A stretch of DNA of 64,000 nt from Oceanicola granulosus HTCC2516. Lineage in GTDB: Bacteria; Pseudomonadota; Alphaproteobacteria; Rhodobacterales; Rhodobacteraceae. Where the stretch lies: positions 1,131,697 to 1,195,696 of the forward strand of contig NZ_CH724107.1 in NCBI RefSeq assembly GCF_000153305.1. Direction: 5' to 3'. This document shows positions 54,116-63,707 of this stretch, in pieces (positions within the stretch are counted from its first letter, which is position 1; every line of letters begins with the position of its first letter). Position numbers and translations under genes: made by a program. The notes below the pieces were generated by a model. It was given only the letters and a program-made list of their open reading frames with translations, made no database searches and was not told the origin of the DNA.

Positions 54116-55000
54116 ATGCTGGACTGGAAAGCCCTCCCCGCCTTTCTCGCCGTCGCGCGGCACGGGTCGCTCCGTGCGGCGGCGGCGCAGCTTGGCGGCA
54201 CCCATGCGACCGCCCGGCGCCAGGTCGAGGCGCTCGAGGCGCAGCTGGGCGTGCAGCTGTTCCGGCGCGGCGCGGACGGCTTCCGCCTGACCGCGGCGGG
54301 GCGGACCCTGCTGCCGCAGGCGCTCGAGGCCGAGACGGCCCTGCTGCGCGGCTTCAATGCCGTGCAGGGACTGGATCGGGAAGCGTCCGGCCGCATCCGC
54401 GTCTCGGCCGATCCGCTGACCGGGCATTTCATGCTCGCGCCAGTGCTGGCCGAGTTCGCGGCGCTCTATCCCGAGATCGACGTCGAGCTCCAGCTGTCCT
54501 ACGGCATCGATTCCATCGAGAAGCTGGAGACGGACGTGTCCATCCGCAGCGTGGCGGAGGTCGACGAGGACGTGGTCGGGCGCAAGCTCTTCCCGGCCGC
54601 CATCGGCATCTTCGCGGCGCGGAGCTACCTGGACAGACGGCTCCCCGCAGCCGGACCGAAGGGCCAGGGTCTGCAATGGATCGGGTACGGTCCGGTGCCG
54701 GAGCTGCTGGAGTACATCGAGCGGTCGCCGTTTCCCGAAGCCCGGGTCCGGCACACGATCCCGGACCCGGAGATGCATCTTCACATGGCGCGGGCCGGGG
54801 CCGGGCTGGCGCTCCTGTCCGCGTGGGTGGAGGCGAAATTTCCGGAATTGCAGCGGGTGCCCGGGACACAGCTGGACGAGCGGCGGTCGCTCTGGGTGCT
54901 GCTGCATTCCGACCTGCGGCGGGTCCGGCGGGTCAGGTTGTTCGTGGACTATCTCTGCGACGCCTTGGTCGAACGGCGCTCGGACTTCATCGGAGCCTAG
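54116..55000 (+). CDS. LysR family transcriptional regulator
   Basis: A 294-residue LysR-type regulator with the winged helix at the N-terminus (LDWKALPAFLAVARHGSLRAAAAQLGGTHATARRQVEALEAQLGVQLF) and a substrate domain (about 90-290). The ATG at 54116 (MLDWKALPAF) fits the family; an in-frame start at 54041 would add 25 residues without family features. It probably controls the divergent oxidoreductase gene at 53026-54015 and itself. Confidence 0.92.
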   Translation: MLDWKALPAFLAVARHGSLRAAAAQLGGTHATARRQVEALEAQLGVQLFRRGADGFRLTAAGRTLLPQALEAETALLRGFNAVQGLDREASGRIRVSADPLTGHFMLAPVLAEFAALYPEIDVELQLSYGIDSIEKLETDVSIRSVAEVDEDVVGRKLFPAAIGIFAARSYLDRRLPAAGPKGQGLQWIGYGPVPELLEYIERSPFPEARVRHTIPDPEMHLHMARAGAGLALLSAWVEAKFPELQRVPGTQLDERRSLWVLLHSDLRRVRRVRLFVDYLCDALVERRSDFIGA

Positions 55001-55095
55001 GGCCGCGAGAGCGAGAGCGTCGAGCTCGGCCGTTCACGACGTGGCGCATGAACGGCCGGGCCGATGATACAATACGCGCGCGGGATGGCCCGGTG

Positions 55096-55776
55096 TCAGG
55101 CCGCGAGCCCTCGCCCGAACGTCGTCCGGCTGCCCCGCAGAAGCACCAGGCCCACGGCGACGAACCACGCGATCGCGCCGAGGCCGAAGACGGCGCCGGC
55201 GGTCTCACCGAGCGGCGGCAGGATCGTCACGAGCCCGGCGAAGCCGCTGACCGCGCCGATCCCGGCGGTGATGCGGCCGAAGATGCCGCTCGCGAGCGCC
55301 GCCAGGCTGACGACCAGGATCCACGCACCGCCGGCGATCTCGTTGCCGCCGCCCAGGCCCAGCTCGACCGCCTGCAGTGTCAGCCACAGCTCGGCGGCGG
55401 CCTCCGGATCGGCGGCGAGGGCATGAACCTGCTCCACCGCGACATTGGCGATCATCCCGGCGCCGAGGACGAGGGTGGCCCAGATCAGGCCGATGGCACC
55501 GGCCAGGGCGGCGGCGTCGGGCCGCTCGCTGGCGATCCGGCGGTGCAGAGCGACGACCAGCACCGTCAGTGCCAGCGCGTTGACGATGTAGATCGTGGTG
55601 TTCCAGGCGATCATGACGCCCGGCCGATCGGCGATGTAGGCGACGACGGCGGGGACATCGGTCTCGCCCGTGCCGAAGCCGAGCGGGGCGAACACGGTGA
55701 CGAGGAAGACGAAGCCGAAGATGTAGGTTCCGGCGCAGACGAGGGCGGCGAGGCCGCCGGCTTTGGTGAGGGTCAT
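55096..55776 (-). CDS. DUF4386-like integral membrane protein
   Basis: A 226-residue protein with about six hydrophobic helices (residues about 8-30, 55-80, 90-112, 140-165, 170-190, 195-215). The layout resembles DUF4386 proteins of unknown function. It overlaps the NmrA-like gene upstream by four bases, so both are made together. No catalytic residues can be suggested. Confidence 0.7.
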   Translation of the reverse strand: MTLTKAGGLAALVCAGTYIFGFVFLVTVFAPLGFGTGETDVPAVVAYIADRPGVMIAWNTTIYIVNALALTVLVVALHRRIASERPDAAALAGAIGLIWATLVLGAGMIANVAVEQVHALAADPEAAAELWLTLQAVELGLGGGNEIAGGAWILVVSLAALASGIFGRITAGIGAVSGFAGLVTILPPLGETAGAVFGLGAIAWFVAVGLVLLRGSRTTFGRGLAA

Positions 55777-56639
55777 CTCTGTTCTCCTGGTGGGGTATGG
55801 GCCGCCTCGGCGGCGAGGGTTGCGAAGTGGTCGGACAGGCGCCGCGTGCCGAAGCGGGGGGCGATCATGTCGTGCCCCAGCGCGGTCAGGAAGAAGCGCG
55901 CCGGGCCGCCGATGCGGCGCGGCAGGATCGGCAGGACGGACAGCGCGGCCCGGCGCAGGGCGTCGGGCAGATAGGTGATGCGCGGCTCCGCCCCGAGGGC
56001 GGCGAAGGCGGCGTGGGCGATCTCGGCTTGCGTCATCACGTCCGGGCCGCCGATCTCGGCCCAGCCCATCCCGGCCTCCGTCGCGTCGGCGATGGCCGCC
56101 GCAAGGTCGGCGCCGTGGATGGGGTTGAGCCGCCGCGAGCCGTCGCCGAACAGCCAGACGCGGCCCTGGCGCGCCATCCCGAACAGCTCGCCCATGTCGG
56201 AGAAGAACCCGCAGGGCGCGATCACCGTGGCTTGCAGGTCGGAGGCGTGCAGCGCCTCGACGAAGGCGGTCTTGGCGTCGACCAGCGGGACACCCGCCAT
56301 GGTGTCGGCGTTCAGGACATGGACGTAGGCGAAGCGCCCGACGCCCGCCGCCTCGGCCTCGCGCAGCAGGTTCAGGTTGGCTTGGTAGTCGACCTCCCGG
56401 TAGCCGAGGCCGTCGGCCTGGCGCGTGATGCCCAGCGCCGAGACGACGAGGTCCATGCCGTCCATGATCCCCACGAGCGTCTCGGGCCGGGTCGCCTCGG
56501 CTTCGACCGACAGATCGGCCAGCCCCGCGCCACGCGCGGCGTCGCGGACCAGCGCGGTGACGTGGTGCCCGCGCCGGGCATATTCGGCGCAGAGGAAGCG
56601 CCCGAGATAGCCGGTCGCGCCGGCCACGAGAACGTTCAT
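55773..56639 (-). CDS. NmrA-like/atypical SDR NAD(P)-binding protein
   Basis: A 288-residue atypical short-chain dehydrogenase with an N-terminal Rossmann motif VAGATGYLGRFLCAEYARRGH, VVSALGITRQ and a C-terminal part that resembles ubiquinone-biosynthesis or epimerase-like SDRs (RRLNPIHGADLAAAI). The YxxxK catalytic pair is not obvious, as in NmrA-like redox sensors. It overlaps the DUF4386-like gene downstream. The function is open. Confidence 0.82.
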   Translation of the reverse strand: MNVLVAGATGYLGRFLCAEYARRGHHVTALVRDAARGAGLADLSVEAEATRPETLVGIMDGMDLVVSALGITRQADGLGYREVDYQANLNLLREAEAAGVGRFAYVHVLNADTMAGVPLVDAKTAFVEALHASDLQATVIAPCGFFSDMGELFGMARQGRVWLFGDGSRRLNPIHGADLAAAIADATEAGMGWAEIGGPDVMTQAEIAHAAFAALGAEPRITYLPDALRRAALSVLPILPRRIGGPARFFLTALGHDMIAPRFGTRRLSDHFATLAAEAAHTPPGEQR

Positions 56640-56655
56640 GGATCGTCTCCGCAGG

Positions 56656-57024
56656 TCAAGACAGGCCCACGCCGAGCGCGGCGGCGGCCATGAGGAAGAG
56701 GACGGGCGTCCAGAGCAGGCGCTCCGGGCGCGAGGGACTCGCGGCGTTGGCGGCGAGCGACAGCAGCGTCAGCGCGAGGGCGGGCCAGAACAGCGGAGCC
56801 AACGGCAGGACGCCGATGCCGGCCCGGGCGAGCACCGCCCCGGCCATGGCGCAGAGCAGCGCCGCCTGGACCAGCGCCAGCGCGCGCCAGGCCGGCGGCA
56901 GCCGGCCGGGAAAGCGGCCGCCGACCGTCAGCCGGCCGAGCGGGGCGCCGGCGGCGACGGCTAGTTGCATCAGCACCGGCAACGCCGTCAGCCCGGCAAA
57001 GGCGATGGCGAGGGTCTGGGTCAT
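56656..57024 (-). CDS. Small membrane protein of unknown function
   Basis: A 122-residue hydrophobic protein with three or four likely membrane helices (about 1-25, 45-68, 72-95, 102-120) and no recognisable motif. It ends 16 bases before the NmrA-like gene and is read in the same direction, so it probably belongs to that operon. I do not recognise the family. Confidence 0.65.
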   Translation of the reverse strand: MTQTLAIAFAGLTALPVLMQLAVAAGAPLGRLTVGGRFPGRLPPAWRALALVQAALLCAMAGAVLARAGIGVLPLAPLFWPALALTLLSLAANAASPSRPERLLWTPVLFLMAAAALGVGLS

Positions 57025-57088
57025 CGGCCCCTCGCCCCCACCGCAGGCGCGCCGGACCGGACATGGATGTCGTGCATCTCGCCCTCCC

Positions 57089-57451
57089 TCAGTTCACGAC
57101 CGCATGGCCGCGGCCGCGCAGGCAGTTCAGCACGACGGCCTCGCGGGTGTCGGCCGCCCCGGCCACGCCCGCCGCGGCGCCGGCCACTGCGCCGGCGAGG
57201 GCCCCGCCGAGCGCGTCGCCCTCGTCGGCCTCGCCCAGGAGACCGCCGATGCCGGCGCCGAGGACGATCGCGGCCAGCGTCTCGTGGTCCAGCTGCGTCT
57301 GGCTGCGTGCCAGGCTGCGGCAGGCGGACAGGTCGCTCTGGAACTGCGCGTTCGGCGGGCCGTCGAGGATTGGGTCCACATCCGTGCCCATCTCCGCGCA
57401 GGCCCCGAGGAGGGCGGTCAGGCAGAACGGGGCGATCAGCATCGATCTCAT
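57089..57451 (-). CDS. Glycine-zipper lipoprotein
   Basis: A 120-residue secreted protein with a lipobox (TALLGAC, Cys18), a short charged part, then a Gly/Ala-rich glycine-zipper stretch (ALGGALAGAVAGAAAGVAGAA, about residues 81-101). Such proteins sit in the outer membrane or periplasm and often have structural roles. Two further cysteines (in SACRSL and LNCLRGRG) could form a disulfide. The function is unknown. Confidence 0.75.
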   Translation of the reverse strand: MRSMLIAPFCLTALLGACAEMGTDVDPILDGPPNAQFQSDLSACRSLARSQTQLDHETLAAIVLGAGIGGLLGEADEGDALGGALAGAVAGAAAGVAGAADTREAVVLNCLRGRGHAVVN

Positions 57452-57551
57452 GTCGTGTCTCCTTCGACGGGCAATCCGTGTCGAGGGAGGAGCTACCCGT
57501 CCGCGCCGGGAAGCGGCATGACCGCAGGGATCATCGGATTGACCCGAGGCA

Positions 57552-58562
57552 TCAATTGCCGAGCCAAGCGGTCGGGCTGGCGCCGGTCCAGCGCCGGAAG
57601 GCGCGCACGAAGGCCGAGGCCTCCGAGAAGCCGAGAAGGTAGGCGGTCTCCCCGACCGACACCTTGCGCGCGCTCAGGTAGTCCATCGCCATCCGGCGGC
57701 GCAGGTCGTCGTGGACTTGCGCGAAGGTGACGCCCTCCTCCTTCAGACGGCGATAGAGCGTCTGCCGGCTCATGCCCAGATCGCGCGCGATGCGGTCCAT
57801 CGACAGCGTGCCCTCGTGCAGGTCGGCCAGCATCCGCGCCTCGACGGCGGAGCGCACGGTGTCGTGCGCCGCAAGCTCGTCCAGCAGCGCGTCCGCATGA
57901 CGGGTGAACACGCCGAAGACGTAGTCCTTGCCGCCGTCGAACGGCACGTCGAGCCAGACCGGGTTGATGCGAAGCGCGTTGCGCGCCGCGCGGAACGTCA
58001 CCGGCACCCGGAAGAGCTCCGGGTAGCGGTTGGCGTGGGGCGGCGGCGCGTAGGTCACCTCCAGCGCCTGCTCGAACGGGTACTCCGGGGCGGAGCGGCG
58101 GAATTCCGAGATGAACCGCGCGAAGCTCGCCTCCGTCGCCATCCAGCTGCCGTCGGCGGGCTTGTGATCCACCAGCCAGACGGCATTACCGTCGCGCTCG
58201 AGCGCGAACCGGTCGCGTCCGCCGGGAAGCGGCACATCCGCCATGAGGCGCGCATAGCGGTTGAGCTGCTCCAGGCTGTGCGGGAAGGAGCGGGAGGCGT
58301 GCACGATCTGGCCGACGATCGACATCGTCTCCAGCCGCGTGTCGAGGACGTGACGCAGGAGCAGCGACGTGTCCCCCGTCGCCCGGATACCGGCGGCGAT
58401 GAGCGCGTGGTGGGCCGCGACGGGTATGCGCCGGTCCTGATCCGCCAGATCGTCCTGGGCCAGCCCCGACGCCGCCAGCAGCCCGCCGCGAGGCGCCCCT
58501 TCGGCCACCGCATAATCGAGGAACGCGGCCGTGAAGCCGGCGGCCATGGTCTGATCGGACAT
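57552..58562 (-). CDS. AraC family transcriptional regulator
   Basis: A 336-residue regulator with an N-terminal Arabinose_bd-type domain (PF12625-like, about 20-210) and a C-terminal AraC helix-turn-helix pair (DRIARDLGMSRQTLYRRLKEEG and VGETAYLLGFSEASAFVRAFRRWTG). The start at 58562 (MSDQTMAAGF) was chosen over a longer frame whose extra 40 residues are Arg-rich and shadow-like. Relatives (OruR/ArgR-like) control amino acid, lipid or oxidoreductase genes. The target cannot be named; the small operon at 55-57 kb is a candidate. Confidence 0.88.
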   Translation of the reverse strand: MSDQTMAAGFTAAFLDYAVAEGAPRGGLLAASGLAQDDLADQDRRIPVAAHHALIAAGIRATGDTSLLLRHVLDTRLETMSIVGQIVHASRSFPHSLEQLNRYARLMADVPLPGGRDRFALERDGNAVWLVDHKPADGSWMATEASFARFISEFRRSAPEYPFEQALEVTYAPPPHANRYPELFRVPVTFRAARNALRINPVWLDVPFDGGKDYVFGVFTRHADALLDELAAHDTVRSAVEARMLADLHEGTLSMDRIARDLGMSRQTLYRRLKEEGVTFAQVHDDLRRRMAMDYLSARKVSVGETAYLLGFSEASAFVRAFRRWTGASPTAWLGN

Positions 58563-58793
58563 GCGGCAGTCTCCTCGGGTCGAGAACCTGGTGCGCCCGG
58601 TCATGGCCTCGCCGAACCGGCGCCGGCAGATTGTCCCGAAACTGACGCTAGGGCAACCTTCATGCCGCCCCGCGAGGCGCAAGGCGTCCAGTGCCGTTCA
58701 TGTCATGAAGTTCCGATGCGCGGGCGCGCCAGGCGTCCATCGCCCGGCGCGCCTGCGGAGCCGGGCGCCGCTGAGGGCGCCCGGCGTGCGGGT

Positions 58794-59744
58794 TTACTGG
58801 TAGAGGACCGCGGCGATCTCGGGATCGTCGATGTTGGTCTGGTCGTACCAGTAGAAGCCGGTGTCGATATCGGCCGGGACCTCCTCGCCGCGGGCGGCGG
58901 CGACGGCGGCCTTCACGGTCTCGTAGCCGATGCCGACCGGGTTCTGGGTGATCGCGCCGGCCATGACGCCGTCGCGGATCGCGTCGATCTGGGCCTGGCC
59001 GCTGTCGTAGCCGACGATCACGATGTCTTCCGCACCGCTCTCGCGCACGCCGTTGACGACGCCGATGGCCGAGCCCTCGTTGGTGCCGAAGATGCCGGCG
59101 AGATCGGGGTGCGCGGCGAGCAGCGCGCGGGTGATCTCGGTCGACTCGAGCTGGTCGCCGCCGCCGTACTCGATGGCGACGATCTCGATGTCGGGATACG
59201 CCTCCTCGATCTGGTCGACGAAGCCGTCGCGGCGGTCGACCCCGGTGCGAGAGGTCTGGTCGTGGGCGACCACGGCGACCTGGCCGCTGCCGCCGATCAG
59301 CTCGGCCATCTTGTCGGCCGCGAGCGCCGCGGCGGCGACGTTGTCGGTGGCGGCGGTGGCGACGGGGATGTCGCTGTCGACGCCGCTGTCGAAGGCGATG
59401 ACGGCGACGCCGGCATCCTGCGCCTGGCGCAGCAGCGGGATCGCGGCCTGGCTGTCGAGCGCGGCGAAGCCGATCGCGGCCGGGTTGTTGGCGAGCGCGG
59501 CGGCGAGCATGTCCATCTGCTTGTCGACCTGGCTCTCGTTGTCGGGGCCCTCGAAGGTCACGCGCACGCCGAGCTCCTCGGCGGCCTGCTCCGCGCCCTG
59601 GTTCACGGCCTGCCAGAACTGGTGCTGGAAGCCCTTGGAGATGAGCGGAATGTAGAGCTCGCCGTCCTGGGCCTTGGCGGCGGTGGCGCCGAGGGTGAGG
59701 GCGAGCGCTGTGGCTGCGGTGGTGAAGTGGCGTCTCGTGAACAT
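58794..59744 (-). CDS. Periplasmic sugar-binding protein of the second ribose-type ABC system
   Basis: A 316-residue Peripla_BP_4 protein. The start at 59744 (MFTRRHFTTAATALALTLGATAAKAQ) follows GAGGAGGA and gives a signal with a twin-arginine-like TRRHF, so export by Tat is possible. Mature features are YIPLISKGFQHQFWQAVNQGAEQAA, DNESQVDKQMDMLAAAL and VAVIAFDSGVDSD. It is the last gene of the operon that begins with the lactonase-like amidohydrolase. The ligand is probably a monosaccharide. Confidence 0.92.
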   Translation of the reverse strand: MFTRRHFTTAATALALTLGATAAKAQDGELYIPLISKGFQHQFWQAVNQGAEQAAEELGVRVTFEGPDNESQVDKQMDMLAAALANNPAAIGFAALDSQAAIPLLRQAQDAGVAVIAFDSGVDSDIPVATAATDNVAAAALAADKMAELIGGSGQVAVVAHDQTSRTGVDRRDGFVDQIEEAYPDIEIVAIEYGGGDQLESTEITRALLAAHPDLAGIFGTNEGSAIGVVNGVRESGAEDIVIVGYDSGQAQIDAIRDGVMAGAITQNPVGIGYETVKAAVAAARGEEVPADIDTGFYWYDQTNIDDPEIAAVLYQ

Positions 59745-59796
59745 GGGGTCCTCCTCTGGGTTCACTTGGTCCTGCCCCGCGTCTGGCGCGCGGGTG

Positions 59797-60807
59797 TCAG
59801 CTCGGGTCGCGCCGGCGGAGCTGGTCCGCGTAGACGGCGACGATGATGATGGCGCCGGTGACGACGGTCTGCCATTCGGGCGCGACGGAGAGCACCCGCA
59901 GCCCGTTGGTCAGCACCGCCATGATGAGCGCGCCGATCAGGGTGCCGAGGATCGTCCCCCGTCCCCCCGACAGGCTGGTGCCGCCGATGACGACCGCGGC
60001 GATGGCCTCGAGCTCGTAGCCGAGGCCGAGCGCCGGCTGGGCCGAATTGAGGCGGCTCGCGATCAGCAGGCCGGCGATGCCGACGATGGCGCCGGAGACG
60101 GCGTAGATCGCCATCTTCCAGGCGTCGGCGTTGACGCCCGACAGCCGCACCGCCTCCTCGTTGGAGCCGAGCGCGAAGGTGTAGCGGCCCAGCACTGTGC
60201 GGCTCAGGATCCAGGCGACGACGCCGGCGACGATGAACAGGATCAGCACCCCGTTGGGCACCGGGAAGCCCGGGATCACCGCGCCGATGAGCGAGCCGCG
60301 CGAGATGAGGTCGAAGCCGGGGGTGTCGTTGAAGTAGATCGGCCGGGTGCCGGTGACGATCAGCGACAGGCCCTTGAGGATCAGCATCATGCCGAGCGTG
60401 GCGATGAAGGGCGGGATCTTCATCTTGGCCACGAAGGTGCCCGAGGCGAGGCCCGAGAGCATCCCCGTGGCGATGGCGGTGACGACGCCGAGGATCAGCG
60501 GCGCGCCGAGCCATGTCAGCACCACGCCGGTCATCACCGCGCAGAAGGTCATCAGCGTGCCGATCGACAGGTCGATGCCGCCGGTGATGATGATGAGCGT
60601 CACCGCGATGGCGAGCACGCCGTTGACCGAGGCCGCCTGCAGGATCGCCATGATGTTGGAGACCTGGAAGAAGTTCGGGCTGGCGATGGAGAAGACGATC
60701 ACCAGCGCGATGAGGCTGGCGAAGGCGAGCAGCTTCTGCTGCGCGCTGCCGCGGCGGGCGGCCTTGGCGCCGGTGGCCGGCTCGGCGGTCGTGTCGGCGG
60801 AAGTCAT
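59797..60807 (-). CDS. Sugar ABC permease, RbsC type
   Basis: A 336-residue BPD_transp_2 membrane protein with family motifs [17 protein letters not shown] (about residues 72-88), [10 protein letters not shown] and [18 protein letters not shown]. The start at 60807 overlaps the ATPase stop. Unlike the 7-9 kb system there is a single permease, so it should work as a homodimer. Confidence 0.93.
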   Translation of the reverse strand: MTSADTTAEPATGAKAARRGSAQQKLLAFASLIALVIVFSIASPNFFQVSNIMAILQAASVNGVLAIAVTLIIITGGIDLSIGTLMTFCAVMTGVVLTWLGAPLILGVVTAIATGMLSGLASGTFVAKMKIPPFIATLGMMLILKGLSLIVTGTRPIYFNDTPGFDLISRGSLIGAVIPGFPVPNGVLILFIVAGVVAWILSRTVLGRYTFALGSNEEAVRLSGVNADAWKMAIYAVSGAIVGIAGLLIASRLNSAQPALGLGYELEAIAAVVIGGTSLSGGRGTILGTLIGALIMAVLTNGLRVLSVAPEWQTVVTGAIIIVAVYADQLRRRDPS

Positions 60808-62309
60808 TGAGCCGTCATCCTTTCTCGCTGTGTGGCAAGCGCCATGATCTCTTCCTGCGAGGCGCCGCCGGGCAGGATGCCGGTCAGCCGGCCCTCGCAC
60901 ATCACCGCGATGCGGTGGGACACGCGCAGCACCTCGGGCAGCTCGCTCGAGATGACGATGATCGCCTTGCCCCGCGCCGCGAGGTCGGCGAGCAGGCGGT
61001 AGATCTCGGCCTTGGCGCCGACATCGATGCCGCGGGTCGGCTCGTCGAACATCAGGATGTCGCAGTCGCGCAGCAGCCACTTGGCGATGACCACCTTCTG
61101 CTGGTTGCCGCCCGAGAGCAGCCGCACCTCCTGCCGGTCGTGCGGCGTGCGGATGTTGAGCGTGTCGATGTAGTCCTTCGCGACGCCCTCGAGGCGGCGC
61201 TCGTCGATGCGCCAGGCGCGGTCGCGGTAGCGGTCCATGCTGGCCAGCGCGATGTTGGCGCGCACGTCGAGCCCGAGGGCGAGACCGTAATGCTTGCGGT
61301 CTTCCGACAGGTAGCCGATCCCGGCCCGCACCGCGTCGCGCGGGCTGCGGATGGTGACGCGCCGGCCGTGCACGACGATCTCGCCCGCGTCCGGCGGCTC
61401 GGCCCCGAAGATGGCGCGCGCGAGCTCGGTGCGGCCCGCGCCCATGAGGCCGGCGAAGCCGAGGATCTCGCCCTGCTTGAGATCGAAGCTGATGTCGTGC
61501 AGGTCGCGCCCGCGGCTGAGGTGGCGCACCTCGAGCGCCGTCTCGGCGGCGGAGAGATCGGGGATGGCGACGCTCTCGTCGGCGATCTCGCGGCCCACCA
61601 TCATGGTGATGATCTCCGAGATGGGCGTGTCGGCGGCCTCGACCGTGCCCACGTGCGCGCCGTCGCGCATCACCGTCACGCGGTCGGAGATGCGGCGGAT
61701 CTCGTCCATCTTGTGGCTGATGTAGATGATCCCCACCCCCTCGTCGCGCAGGCGGCGGATGATGGTGAACAGCTCGTCGATCTCGCTGTTGGTCAGCGCC
61801 GCCGTCGGCTCGTCCATGATCAGCACGCGCGAGCGGAACGACAGCGCCTTGGCGATCTCGACCATCTGCTGGCGCGCCACGGTGAGCGAGGAGACGGGCG
61901 TGCGCGGGTCCATCCGCACGTTCATGCTCTCGAAGATCGCGGCGGCGTCGGCGTTGAGTTTGGCCTCGTCGATCCGCCCGAAGCTGCGCCGGGGCTCGCG
62001 CCCGATCCAGATGTTCTGCGCCACGTTGAGGTCGCGCATCAGCGCGAGCTCCTGGTGGATGATGCCGATCCCGAGTTCCTGTGCCGCCTTCGGCCCGGTC
62101 AGGTCGGCCTCCTGCCCGTCGATCAGGATGCGCCCGCCGTCGGGGCGGTAGATGCCCGACAGGCACTTCATCAGCGTCGACTTGCCCGCGCCGTTCTCGC
62201 CCATCAGCGCGTGCACCTCGCCGGCGCGGAGATCGAAATCCACCGCCTTCAGCGCATGGACGCCGGGGAAGCGCTTGTCGACGCCCTCCATGCGCACGAG
62301 GTCGGTCAT
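60804..62309 (-). CDS. Sugar ABC ATPase, RbsA type
   Basis: A 501-residue duplicated ATPase. The first half has Walker [10 protein letters not shown], signature-like [18 protein letters not shown] and Walker [11 protein letters not shown]; the second half has degenerate Walker [10 protein letters not shown], signature [15 protein letters not shown] and Walker [12 protein letters not shown]. It is canonical, in contrast to the ATPase at 9.0-10.5 kb. The start at 62309 overlaps the amidohydrolase stop. Confidence 0.95.
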   Translation of the reverse strand: MTDLVRMEGVDKRFPGVHALKAVDFDLRAGEVHALMGENGAGKSTLMKCLSGIYRPDGGRILIDGQEADLTGPKAAQELGIGIIHQELALMRDLNVAQNIWIGREPRRSFGRIDEAKLNADAAAIFESMNVRMDPRTPVSSLTVARQQMVEIAKALSFRSRVLIMDEPTAALTNSEIDELFTIIRRLRDEGVGIIYISHKMDEIRRISDRVTVMRDGAHVGTVEAADTPISEIITMMVGREIADESVAIPDLSAAETALEVRHLSRGRDLHDISFDLKQGEILGFAGLMGAGRTELARAIFGAEPPDAGEIVVHGRRVTIRSPRDAVRAGIGYLSEDRKHYGLALGLDVRANIALASMDRYRDRAWRIDERRLEGVAKDYIDTLNIRTPHDRQEVRLLSGGNQQKVVIAKWLLRDCDILMFDEPTRGIDVGAKAEIYRLLADLAARGKAIIVISSELPEVLRVSHRIAVMCEGRLTGILPGGASQEEIMALATQRERMTAQ

Positions 62310-63130
62310 GGCGCCACACCGTAGAAGCCGGCCGCGTTGTCGTGCAGGATCGCCCGGCGCTCGCGCTCGGAGAGCGGCGCGAGGAGCCTGTCGGTCAGCT
62401 CGCGCCACGTCTGCCAGGAGGCGGCGAGGGTCAGCACAGGCCAGTCGCTGCCCCACATGAGCCGCTCGGGGCCGAACCAGTCGAGCAGCCGCTCGAGGAT
62501 GGCCTGCAGCGCCGGGAGCGGGTCGGCGCGCTCCGCCTCGGAGAGCTCGGTCAGCAGGCCCGAGAGCTTGCAGCGCACGTGCGGCAGCCGCGCCAGCGCG
62601 GCCATCCCCTCTTCCCAGCCGGGCCGGGCCCCGGGCTGCGGCTTGGCGGCGTGATCGACGACGAGCGGCAGGTCGGGCCGCGCGGCGGCGAAGGCCTCGA
62701 GCATCGGCAGGTGGCGCTCCGTCACCAGCGCGTCGAAGCGCAGGCCGAGCTCCTGCAGCGTGTCGAGCGCCTCGGGGCAGGCCTCCTCGAGTAGCCAGTC
62801 GGTCTGCGCGATGTCCTGCAGCATGGGGCGCACGCCCTTGAACGCCGGGTTCGCGGCGAGCCGCCGCAGCGTCTCCCCTGCCCCGTCCTCGGCGAGATCG
62901 ATCCAGCCGACGACGCCGGCGATGGGCGAGCCCGCGCGCTCGGCGAGCGACAGCAGGAATTCCGTCTCCGCCACGCTCGGCGCCGCCTGCACCGCGATCA
63001 GCCGTGCCTCGCCGGGGTAGTCCGGAAGGTCGAAGTCCCGGCGGATCGGCTGCAGCGGGCCGCCCTCGCCGTCAAGCCAGCCATAGTCGCCGCGCGACAA
63101 GTGCCAGAAATGGCAATGAGAATCGATCAA
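62306..63130 (-). CDS. Amidohydrolase (L-fuconolactonase/rhamnonolactonase-like)
   Basis: A 274-residue amidohydrolase_2 (COG3618) protein with the N-terminal [18 protein letters not shown] motif, the His in [18 protein letters not shown] and the terminal MWGSDWPVL. Members hydrolyse sugar-acid lactones such as L-fucono-1,5-lactone. It opens the operon with the second ribose-type ABC system, which suggests oxidative catabolism of an imported sugar. The start (MIDSHCHF) is the only one that leaves the metal-binding HxH intact. The exact lactone is unknown. Confidence 0.88.
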   Translation of the reverse strand: MIDSHCHFWHLSRGDYGWLDGEGGPLQPIRRDFDLPDYPGEARLIAVQAAPSVAETEFLLSLAERAGSPIAGVVGWIDLAEDGAGETLRRLAANPAFKGVRPMLQDIAQTDWLLEEACPEALDTLQELGLRFDALVTERHLPMLEAFAAARPDLPLVVDHAAKPQPGARPGWEEGMAALARLPHVRCKLSGLLTELSEAERADPLPALQAILERLLDWFGPERLMWGSDWPVLTLAASWQTWRELTDRLLAPLSERERRAILHDNAAGFYGVAP

Positions 63131-63379
63131 CGCCAGCGCCCCTCTCCCCTGGACCGGATCGGTCGTTCAAGCCACCATAGCCGCTATTGCGCCGGCCGTG
63201 GGGACCGAAGTGTCCTGTTCATATCTGACGACACTACTCGTATAAGAATATTTTGGCAACGATCCATGCGCTCCGCAGGTGCCCGCTCCGCCCCGGTTCC
63301 AGAAGATCGGAAAAAGTCTTGAAACTTTATTGCGCCTCGTCGGGTTACGAAGTTGTGAACCTGAACGAAGGAGACACCA

Positions 63380-63655
63380 ATGACTTTCATGAAAGGCGCC
63401 ACCGCCATCGCGCTTCTGTCCCTCACCGGCGTCGCCGCGTGCGATGAAGCCATGATGGGCACCCGCCCGATGTCGGAGCCGCAGGTCGGCCTCGCCGCCG
63501 CCGATGCGCTCGACCTCGCCAGCGCCCAGCGCCTCTACCCGAACATGACCGCTGTCGAGTTCGCCGAGCTGGACGACGACGGCAACGGCATCCTCGACGC
63601 GCAGGAGCAGCGCGACATCGAGGACTTCGACATCGACGACCGCATCGAGGGCTGA
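63380..63655 (+). CDS. Small EF-hand lipoprotein
   Basis: A 91-residue protein with a likely lipobox (LTGVAAC, Cys21) and one EF-hand loop near the C-terminus, DDDGNGILDAQE (about residues 66-77), with acidic residues at the expected calcium positions. The start at 63380 follows GAAGGAGA. The rest has no recognisable domain and the C-terminus is strongly acidic. It may bind calcium at the cell envelope. It is convergent with uxuA. Confidence 0.75.
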   Translation: MTFMKGATAIALLSLTGVAACDEAMMGTRPMSEPQVGLAAADALDLASAQRLYPNMTAVEFAELDDDGNGILDAQEQRDIEDFDIDDRIEG

Positions 63656-63667
63656 GCCCTCTCCGCC

Positions 63668-63703
63668 CATGGCCCCGGCCGCCTCGTGCGGCCCGGGGCC
63701 ATG
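63668..63703. terminator. Bidirectional hairpin terminator
   Basis: A 15-bp stem with a single-base bulge (CATGGCCCCGGCCGC against GCGGCCCGGGGCCATG, 5-base loop) fills the gap between the convergent lipoprotein and uxuA genes. The symmetry serves both strands. No clear T-run follows. Confidence 0.7.
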
Positions 63704-63707
63704 CGGC

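Noticed and set aside
63225-63260. Possible fourth GntR operator (CTACTCGTATAAG) before the lactonase/lipoprotein genes
   Set aside because: It shares only a few bases with ACTAGTATACCAGT and lacks the palindrome; more likely part of a promoter.
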